Positions 22,870 through 28,677 of a DNA stretch of 28,677 nt are shown one piece after another. A model generated the notes under the pieces. The model worked only from the letters and a program-made list of their open reading frames with translations. It did no database searches and was not told the origin of the DNA. Source of the stretch: JAGXLP01 sp964649445 (GTDB taxonomy: Bacteria; Bipolaricaulota; Bipolaricaulia; M55B111); contig CAZYPS010000019.1 of NCBI GenBank assembly GCA_964649445.1, positions 1 through 28,677 of the forward strand, in the 5' to 3' direction. The position numbers and the translations under genes are program-made. Numbering within the stretch: the stretch's first letter is position 1; each line of letters opens with the position of its first letter.

Positions 22870-23835
22870 ATGCTTAGCTATATTACTCGCAGATTACTAC
22901 AAGGCATAATCGTACTGATCGGTGTCTCGCTTATCAGTTTTATCATATTCCAGTATATGGGAGATCCTGTACTTTCAATAGTTGGAAAGAACGCAACTCA
23001 GGAACAAATTGAGCAAGTAAAAGAAAGACTGAACCTCAACGAACCTTTTTACGTTCAGTACCTTTTGTTTCTGAAAGATGCCGTTCAGGGCAGGTTTGGC
23101 AAGTCATACGTAAAAGAAAGACCGGCGTTAAACCTCATTTTAGCCCGGTTCCCGGCTACGGCAGAGCTTGCTTCGACGGCGATCTTTATTGCACTCTCAC
23201 TTGGAATTTCACTGGGCGTTATAGTATCAATAAGGCCTAAATCCTTGCTCAGTCGATTGATAATGGCGGGGTCTCTGTTTGGAATATCCATTCCGACTTT
23301 TCTCATAGGACTTCTACTTATCCTCCTCTTTGCTGTCTACCTGGGGATATTACCTCCTTTTGGAAGAGGGGAAGTAGTAAATCTTGGGTTCTGGCGAACG
23401 GGCTTTTTAACTATTAGTGGCTGGAAACACTTAATCCTGCCCGCGTTCACTCTTGGCCTCTACAGCCTCGCAATGCTATTGCGGTTAACTAAAGCCGAAA
23501 TGGTCGAAGTGCTGAGCGAAGACTATATTAAAACGGCTCGGGCAAAAGGGCTTAGAAGTACCAAAGTGATATTTAAGCACGCTTTAAGAAACGGGCTCGC
23601 TCCAGTACTTACTATGGCTGGTCTCCAATTTGGTCAACTGATCGCGTTTGCCATAATTACTGAGACTATATTTCAGTGGCCCGGGATGGGACGACTCCTA
23701 CTCACTTCAATTTACAATAACGACAGGCCGATTATAGTGACCTATATCATCCTCGCCGCGATAATAATACTTTCATTAAACTTGCTGGTAGATATACTCT
23801 ACGCTTTCCTGGATCCAAAGGTGCAATATGATTGA
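22870..23835 (+). CDS. ABC importer permease (DppB/OppB family)
   Basis: 321-aa inner-membrane protein with six predicted segments. It begins with the typical MLSYITRRLLQGIIVLIGVS first helix and the DPxxxIVG-like region (GDPVLSIVGKNAT). The EAA loop TARAKGLRSTKVIFKHALRNGLAP lies at about 222-245, and the end has the LVDILYAFLDPKVQYD tail of the family. There is almost no SD before the ATG, so expression depends on read-through and is probably low. It overlaps the next permease gene by 8 nt, a sign of tight coupling. Confidence 0.95.
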   Translation: MLSYITRRLLQGIIVLIGVSLISFIIFQYMGDPVLSIVGKNATQEQIEQVKERLNLNEPFYVQYLLFLKDAVQGRFGKSYVKERPALNLILARFPATAELASTAIFIALSLGISLGVIVSIRPKSLLSRLIMAGSLFGISIPTFLIGLLLILLFAVYLGILPPFGRGEVVNLGFWRTGFLTISGWKHLILPAFTLGLYSLAMLLRLTKAEMVEVLSEDYIKTARAKGLRSTKVIFKHALRNGLAPVLTMAGLQFGQLIAFAIITETIFQWPGMGRLLLTSIYNNDRPIIVTYIILAAIIILSLNLLVDILYAFLDPKVQYD

Positions 23836-24709
23836 TAAATTGAGGAAAACGAAGTTTTTACAGCATTTTTTCAAAGATCCGTCAGCACTTATTGGTGCCT
23901 TCTTGCTCCTGGTCTTTGTCATTGGCGCCATTTTTGCCCCTGGTATTGCTCCCCAGGATCCTTATAACCTGGAGAAAGTCAGCCTGGCAGATTTCCTTCA
24001 CCCTCCCGTCTGGATGGAAGGGGGAAAGTTGCCATTCGTCCTCGGCACGGACGATCAGGGTCGGGGGATTTTTAGCACCATACTCTACGGCTGCCGAACG
24101 TCATTGACCGTCGGATTTGGCGTAATGCTCTTAGCAGGGTCGTTTGGCACGATCATTGGCCTGATGGCAGGGTTCTATCGGGGAATACTGGATGCAGTAG
24201 TTATGCGAATAGCTGACGTGTTATTTTCGTTCTCGGTCAGCCTAACTGCAATTCTAGTAATGGGATTGCTGGGTAGCGGTGGCGTTCTAACAGTTATCTT
24301 TGCCATTTCCCTTCCGGAATGGGTAAAATACGCCAGGACGATGCGCGGTAACGTACTCTCCGTGAGAGAGGAAGAGTATATAGACGCGGCCGAAGCAAGT
24401 GGTGCCAGTGACCTACGCATCATGGCCAAACACATCATGCCCAATTCGATACCATCTATTCTGGTAGTCGCCTCGGTGGAATTAGCAGTGGTCATAATGC
24501 TCGAGGCGACACTTAGTTTCCTCGGCGTAGGTGTTACTCAGACAAAACCTTCACTGGGCATGATGATCTCGCTGGGGCGAGATTACATCTTCGCCGGAAA
24601 GTGGTGGCTGGTTGTCTTTCCCGGAGCCGCCCTTACGGGTATGGTAGTGGGAATAAACCTTCTCGCGGACTGGCTCCGGGACGAACTCAATCCTAAGTCA
24701 GTCTCCTGA
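23828..24709 (+). CDS. ABC importer permease (DppC/OppC family)
   Basis: 293-aa permease pairing with the upstream DppB-like protein. It has the family N-terminal OppC region (FFKDPSALIGAFLLLVFV), the FVLGTDDQGRG motif (about 75-85), SLTVGFGVMLLAG and the EAA loop DAAEASGASDLRIMAKHIMPN, and ends with INLLADWLRDELNPK. The ATG overlaps the preceding gene and has AAAGGTG as SD. The usual DppD/DppF ATPase genes do not follow: the next gene is convergent carB. The importer therefore needs ATPases encoded elsewhere, as with the sugar importer at 17431. Confidence 0.95.
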   Translation: MIDKLRKTKFLQHFFKDPSALIGAFLLLVFVIGAIFAPGIAPQDPYNLEKVSLADFLHPPVWMEGGKLPFVLGTDDQGRGIFSTILYGCRTSLTVGFGVMLLAGSFGTIIGLMAGFYRGILDAVVMRIADVLFSFSVSLTAILVMGLLGSGGVLTVIFAISLPEWVKYARTMRGNVLSVREEEYIDAAEASGASDLRIMAKHIMPNSIPSILVVASVELAVVIMLEATLSFLGVGVTQTKPSLGMMISLGRDYIFAGKWWLVVFPGAALTGMVVGINLLADWLRDELNPKSVS

Positions 24710-24767
24710 CACAACAATCTTTCAATTCTATTACTCACTCCTTAAACGACCTGAAAGCTTACTTTTT

Positions 24768-27700
24768 CTACGGTTGATATTCCTCTATCGTTCGGACCGG
24801 TAGCGATTCTTCCGAGGAACGCTTGATTGCTCGAACAGCGGCGTGAGCAGCTTGTAAGTTAGTGATGTATGGTATTTTGAGGTCCACAGCCGCCCGCCGA
24901 ATTTTATACCCGTCTCTGTGGGGTTGCTCGCCCTGAGTGGGTGTGTTAATTATCAGATCTATCCTATCTAATTCATCCAGTATGCTTGGACTACCTTCAC
25001 TAACCTTGTTTATTTTCGATATCTCGACGCCCTGATTTCTCAGGTAAGTCGCAGTCCCTTCGGTGCCCAGCAAATCCAATCCGGCTTCCTCGAGCTCTTT
25101 CGCAATCAACGCTACCTCGGACTTGTCCTCGTCCTTTACACTTACCAGAACCGTGCCGCTCTTCGGTAGTTCGTTCTCGGCAGCCATCTCCGCCTTATAG
25201 TAGGCTTCGTCGAAACTGGTTGCGATTCCCATAACTTCGCCGGTCGACTGCATTTCAGGTCCGAGCAGAGGATCTACTCCGGGCAAGTTTCCGAAGGGTG
25301 ATACGACTTCTTTTACGGCTACGTTACCGGACGACCCTTCCGAATAATCGATATTTTTTAGCTTTTTCCCTGCCATTACTTTGGCTGCTATCCTCGCTAG
25401 CGGTATACCGGTTGCCTTACTCAAATAAGGTACGGTTCTACTCGAGCGGGGATTCGCTTCGAGAAGAAAGATTTCATCGTCCTTTATAGCTATCTGGATG
25501 TTCAACAGACCGATCACGTTTAAAGCTCGAGCCAGTTCTTTGACGTTTCTTTCTATCTTCGTGATCGTCTGGTGGGATACGGACTGAGGTGGAACGACAC
25601 AGGCAGAATCTCCCGAGTGAACTCCTGCATGCTCTATATGTTCCATTATGCCACCGATCAAAACGTCCTCGCCGTCGGAGACGGCATCAACGTCGATCTC
25701 TATACTGTTTTCCAGAAACTCATCAATAAGAATCGCACCTTTGCTTTCTCCGTCGAAGTATTCGTCAAGATATCGAGAAAACTCTGACTCCCCGTAGACT
25801 ATCTCCATCTCCTGTCCACCGAGAACGTAAGACGGACGAATCAGAACCGGAAAACCGATCCCTCCCACGAGAGACTTAGCCTGTTTCTCGTTTCTGGCTA
25901 TTCCGTTCTCGGGCTGGGAAATATCCAGTCCCTTCAAAAGCTTACTGAACCGGTCTCTATCCTCGGCAACGTCCATCATCTCGGGTTCCGTACCGTATAT
26001 TTCCGTCTTTAAGTTTTCTTTTTTATCGAGTTCTCTCTCCAGCTGCTGGGCGATGTTAACCGAAGTCTGGCCTCCGAACTGAACTATAATCCCGTCCGGA
26101 TTTTCCTTTTTAACTACGTTCATTACGTCTTCCAGGGTCAGAGGATCGAAGAAAAGCTTGTCCGAGATATCGTAGTCCGTAGAAACTGTCTCGGGATTAT
26201 TGTTTAACATAAGCGTCGCAATTCCTTCTTCTTCTAACCCTTCCAAGGCGTGCACACAACCGTAATCGAACTCTATACCTTGACCTATCCTTATCGGTCC
26301 GGCTCCCAGAATCAGGACCTTTTCGCTTCTTTTCGAATCCCTTTCACCTAGACCAATACCCGAATTGAGGGGGTCGTTCTTCTTGTAGGTAGAGTAGTAA
26401 TATGGTGTCTTAGCCCGGAATTCACCGGCACACGTATCAACCATCTTGTAGTCCAGATCTACTTTTTCTTCTTTTAATTCTTCGAAGTCCTGAAACTCCA
26501 CGCCGGCGATATCGGCAATCTGAGCGTCGCTAAATCCGGCAAGCTTTGCACGTTCCAGGTGATTCTTCCAGTCCTTTTCCAGACCGGCCTCTATTTGGAT
26601 AATTTTCTGAAATTTTCTTATCCAGAACGGATCAATTAGGGAATGTTCCGACACCTCCTCGACGGACATTTCGGATTTCAAGGCGTCGTAAATGGCAAAC
26701 TTTCTTCGGTCGGTAGGTGTCTTTAGATGCTTCACGATCTCTTCCCGCGAGGTGAACGACTTCCGGTTGGATTTATCCAGACCGTTCTTGCCTATATCCA
26801 GCGAACGTATCGCTTTGTGTATTGCTTCTTCGATACTCCGACCTATAGCCATTACCTCGCCAGTTGATTTCATCTGAGTCGTGAGCTCCCTATCCACGGT
26901 TCTGAACTTCTCAAACGGCCACTTAGGTACCTTGACTACGGCGTAATCAACGGTCGGTTCAAACGCCGCGGGAGTCTCGTTTGTTACTTCGTTGGGGATC
27001 TCATCCAGATTCATTCCTATCGCTATCTTGGCTGCAACTCTGGCAATCGGGTACCCTGTGGCTTTCGAAGCCAGTGCTGAGGACCGGGAGACTCTGGGAT
27101 TTACCTCAACCACTTTGTAGTCTCCCGTTTCCGGATTGAGGGCAAACTGAATGTTGCAGCCACCTTCTACACCTAGCGTTCTTATTATCTTTATCGCCGC
27201 GGTTCGTAATTTCTGGTGCTCGAGGTCGGAGATCGTTTGTGAGGGGGCAACAACCATGGACTCTCCAGTGTGGATACCCATCGGGTCCATGTTTTCCATA
27301 TTAACAACCGTGATACAGGTATCGTTCGGGTCCCTCATAACCTCGTACTCAAACTCTTTCCATCCTTCCACACTTTCTTCGACCAGCACCTGATTGATCC
27401 GGGAAAGCTCCAGGCCACGGGAGACGATCTCTTCGAATTCTTCCTCGGTCCTGGCAAGCCCTCCTCCAGCGCCCCCAAGGGTATAAGCGGGCCGGACGAC
27501 CACGGGAAGCCCGATCTCCTTTGCTGCATCCTTTGCCTCGGAGATCGAATTAACGGGAGAGCTCTGCGCCACTTCTTCCCCTATGGACTCCATGGTTTTC
27601 TTGAATTTTGCCCTGTCCTCGCTGTCGTGAATCGTCTTTACCGGCGTTCCGAGCACTTCTACGCCGTACTCCTCCAGAATCCCCATCTTGTCCAGCTCAG

Positions 27701-27998
27701 CTGCCAGGTTTAGGCCGGTCTGTCCCCCGAGCCCGGCAGCGATACCGTCGGGCTTTTCCTTTTCTATGACCGACTTTAATACTTCAACTGTCAGCGGTTC
27801 AATATAAACCGAGTCCGCCATCTCCGGATCCGTCATTATGGTAGCGGGATTTGAATTTACCAGTACCACCTCGACCCCTTCCTCTCTTAGCCCTCTACAG
27901 GCCTGAGACCCGGAATAATCAAATTCGGCCGCTTGGCCTATTTGAATCGGCCCGCTTCCGACCAGCAAAACTTTGTTTATATCGGATCGTTTAGGCAT
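24768..27998 (-). CDS. carB: Carbamoyl-phosphate synthase large subunit
   Basis: Makes carbamoyl phosphate from bicarbonate, ATP and ammonia channelled from CarA, for pyrimidines and arginine. The 1076-aa protein has two homologous ATP-grasp halves: VLLVGSGPIQIGQAAEFDYSG with NPATIMTDPEMAD, and VLILGAGPIRIGQGIEFDYG with NPETVSTDYD. Both keep the metal-binding EVNPRVSRSSALASKATGYP and EANPRSSRTVPYLSKATGIP loops. The last about 130 residues are the MGS-like allosteric domain (GTVLVSVKDEDK, LLGTEGTATYLR, NTPTQG). Length is normal. I start at ATG 27998 with GGAGG upstream. An open reading frame extends 39 codons further, but that lies inside carA. carA overlaps the start by 8 nt. Confidence 0.98.
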   Translation of the reverse strand: MPKRSDINKVLLVGSGPIQIGQAAEFDYSGSQACRGLREEGVEVVLVNSNPATIMTDPEMADSVYIEPLTVEVLKSVIEKEKPDGIAAGLGGQTGLNLAAELDKMGILEEYGVEVLGTPVKTIHDSEDRAKFKKTMESIGEEVAQSSPVNSISEAKDAAKEIGLPVVVRPAYTLGGAGGGLARTEEEFEEIVSRGLELSRINQVLVEESVEGWKEFEYEVMRDPNDTCITVVNMENMDPMGIHTGESMVVAPSQTISDLEHQKLRTAAIKIIRTLGVEGGCNIQFALNPETGDYKVVEVNPRVSRSSALASKATGYPIARVAAKIAIGMNLDEIPNEVTNETPAAFEPTVDYAVVKVPKWPFEKFRTVDRELTTQMKSTGEVMAIGRSIEEAIHKAIRSLDIGKNGLDKSNRKSFTSREEIVKHLKTPTDRRKFAIYDALKSEMSVEEVSEHSLIDPFWIRKFQKIIQIEAGLEKDWKNHLERAKLAGFSDAQIADIAGVEFQDFEELKEEKVDLDYKMVDTCAGEFRAKTPYYYSTYKKNDPLNSGIGLGERDSKRSEKVLILGAGPIRIGQGIEFDYGCVHALEGLEEEGIATLMLNNNPETVSTDYDISDKLFFDPLTLEDVMNVVKKENPDGIIVQFGGQTSVNIAQQLERELDKKENLKTEIYGTEPEMMDVAEDRDRFSKLLKGLDISQPENGIARNEKQAKSLVGGIGFPVLIRPSYVLGGQEMEIVYGESEFSRYLDEYFDGESKGAILIDEFLENSIEIDVDAVSDGEDVLIGGIMEHIEHAGVHSGDSACVVPPQSVSHQTITKIERNVKELARALNVIGLLNIQIAIKDDEIFLLEANPRSSRTVPYLSKATGIPLARIAAKVMAGKKLKNIDYSEGSSGNVAVKEVVSPFGNLPGVDPLLGPEMQSTGEVMGIATSFDEAYYKAEMAAENELPKSGTVLVSVKDEDKSEVALIAKELEEAGLDLLGTEGTATYLRNQGVEISKINKVSEGSPSILDELDRIDLIINTPTQGEQPHRDGYKIRRAAVDLKIPYITNLQAAHAAVRAIKRSSEESLPVRTIEEYQP

Positions 27999-28677
27999 TA
28001 ATAACCTCCAGGGGCTCTTTAACTCGATCGAAGAACCTGTCTTCGTTGTCCCTCGGGCCCGGAGATGCTTCCGGATGATACTGGACCGCGAATATTTCGT
28101 TTTTTGTGCTTTCAATTGCCTCTACCGTTCCGTCGATTGGGTTGGTTTCCGTGACCTGAAGACCCGTTCCCGACAAGGAATCTTTATCTACGGCGAACCC
28201 GTGGTTCTGAGACGTAATATTAACTATTTCCGAGGCGTGGTTTTTAACCGGCTGGTTTACGCCTCTATGACCAAATTTTAGCTTGTAGGTTTCACCGCCC
28301 AGCGCGAGAGATAGTATCTGAGTCCCAAAACAGATTCCAAACATAGGTAGTTCGCCGAGAAAATTTTGGGCCACTTTTCTAGGAACTTTTGCCTTTTTCG
28401 GGTCACCGGGTCCGTTAGTGAAAAACAGACCGTCCGGCTCGTAATCTTCGATAGTTCCGGAATCCACGTCGTGGGGAAATAAGACTATCTCGAACTTTCT
28501 ATCCTGAAGGTTGGTAAGTATGCTTTGTTTCATTCCCGTGTCTACCACGGCCAGTCTCGGGCCGTCACCTTCAAGGAGTTCAATGTTTTCGGTGCTGACA
28601 TCCGGTATTAAGTCCTTTTCGGTAATGGAAGGCTGATCTTTTGCTAACCCCAGGACTTCCTCTTCGTCGTAATCCCC
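27991..28677 (-). CDS. carA: Carbamoyl-phosphate synthase small subunit (5' end beyond window)
   Basis: Glutaminase subunit supplying ammonia to CarB. Only the last 228 codons are present; the gene runs off the right edge, where the frame remains open. The class-I glutamine amidotransferase domain is visible: RLAVVDTGMKQSI, FFTNGPGDP, nucleophile Cys in FGICFGTQIL, the GHRGVNQPV and SQNHGFAVD loops, and His-Glu in VQYHPEASPGP. The motif usually written GICLGHQ reads GICFGTQ, a tolerated change as only the Cys is catalytic. The stop codon overlaps the carB start by 8 nt, so the two are translationally coupled. The N-terminal dimerisation domain is mostly outside the window. Confidence 0.97.
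   Translation of the reverse strand, partial: GDYDEEEVLGLAKDQPSITEKDLIPDVSTENIELLEGDGPRLAVVDTGMKQSILTNLQDRKFEIVLFPHDVDSGTIEDYEPDGLFFTNGPGDPKKAKVPRKVAQNFLGELPMFGICFGTQILSLALGGETYKLKFGHRGVNQPVKNHASEIVNITSQNHGFAVDKDSLSGTGLQVTETNPIDGTVEAIESTKNEIFAVQYHPEASPGPRDNEDRFFDRVKEPLEVINA

Noticed and set aside
27270..27713. 147-codon plus-strand ORF inside carB
   Set aside because: Antisense shadow of the strongly conserved ATP-grasp coding sequence; no SD or family match.
28000..28115. 39-codon N-terminal extension of carB
   Set aside because: Lies inside carA; the ATG at 27998 has GGAGG before it and begins the normal CarB N-terminus.
1..28677. CRISPR arrays, insertion sequences, tRNA/rRNA genes, phage or toxin-antitoxin/defence genes
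   Set aside because: I looked for repeats with regular spacing, transposase or integrase motifs, tRNA-like cloverleaf ends and toxin-antitoxin pairs and saw none.

Overview
This window looks like a chromosomal segment of an anaerobic, probably salt-adapted bacterium. Bacterial expression signals are plentiful: Shine-Dalgarno (SD) motifs, TTGACA/TATAAT promoters and U-tract terminators. The proteins are rich in Asp and Glu. Several proteins (MetX with CBS domains, the short Lrp-type regulator, CarB) have an archaeal flavour. Both transporter binding proteins have signal peptides without a lipobox cysteine, which fits a diderm cell envelope better than a typical Firmicute. I cannot name the taxon from sequence alone; a halophilic Bipolaricaulota/KB1-like or thermophilic lineage is only a guess.

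Layout. (1) 1-6.1 kb, housekeeping: a membrane-anchored EEP-family hydrolase, glnA divergent from an Lrp/AsnC regulator, an aldo/keto reductase, and a secreted calcineurin-like phosphoesterase. (2) 6.2-7.9 kb: metX fused to two CBS domains, preceded by a compact folded leader that may be an undescribed riboswitch. (3) 7.9-10.6 kb, a decaying zone: an FGGY-kinase pseudogene on the minus strand, an intact 2-hydroxyacid dehydrogenase, and a frameshifted deoC pseudogene. (4) 10.6-20.9 kb, a sugar-catabolism cluster: FGGY kinase, HPS/KGPDC-type decarboxylase/aldolase, IclR regulator, KDPG aldolase, KDG kinase, a family-1 ABC sugar importer (binding protein and two permeases, no ATPase), a second aldo/keto reductase, and 6-phospho-3-hexuloisomerase. 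(5) 21.0-24.7 kb: a family-5 (oligopeptide/oligosaccharide) importer with binding protein and two permeases, no ATPases, and an unusual leader with a possible pseudoknot and a 15-codon ORF. (6) 24.8-28.7 kb, minus strand: carB and the 3' part of carA.

Working together: imported sugars or uronate oligomers would be reduced or oxidised (AKRs, 2-hydroxyacid dehydrogenase). KDG kinase plus KDPG aldolase would take 2-keto-3-deoxygluconate to pyruvate and glyceraldehyde-3-phosphate. The HPS/PHI pair would interconvert ribulose-5-phosphate plus formaldehyde with fructose-6-phosphate. IclR is the obvious local regulator. In both ABC systems a strong terminator follows the binding-protein gene and precedes the permeases, which should give an excess of binding protein.

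No CRISPR array, tRNA, rRNA, insertion sequence or clear defence system was seen. The most interesting items are the metX leader RNA, the structured leader at 21.06-21.21 kb, the HPS/KGPDC hybrid active site beside a PHI, the probable AUU start of the first gene, and the two pseudogenes.
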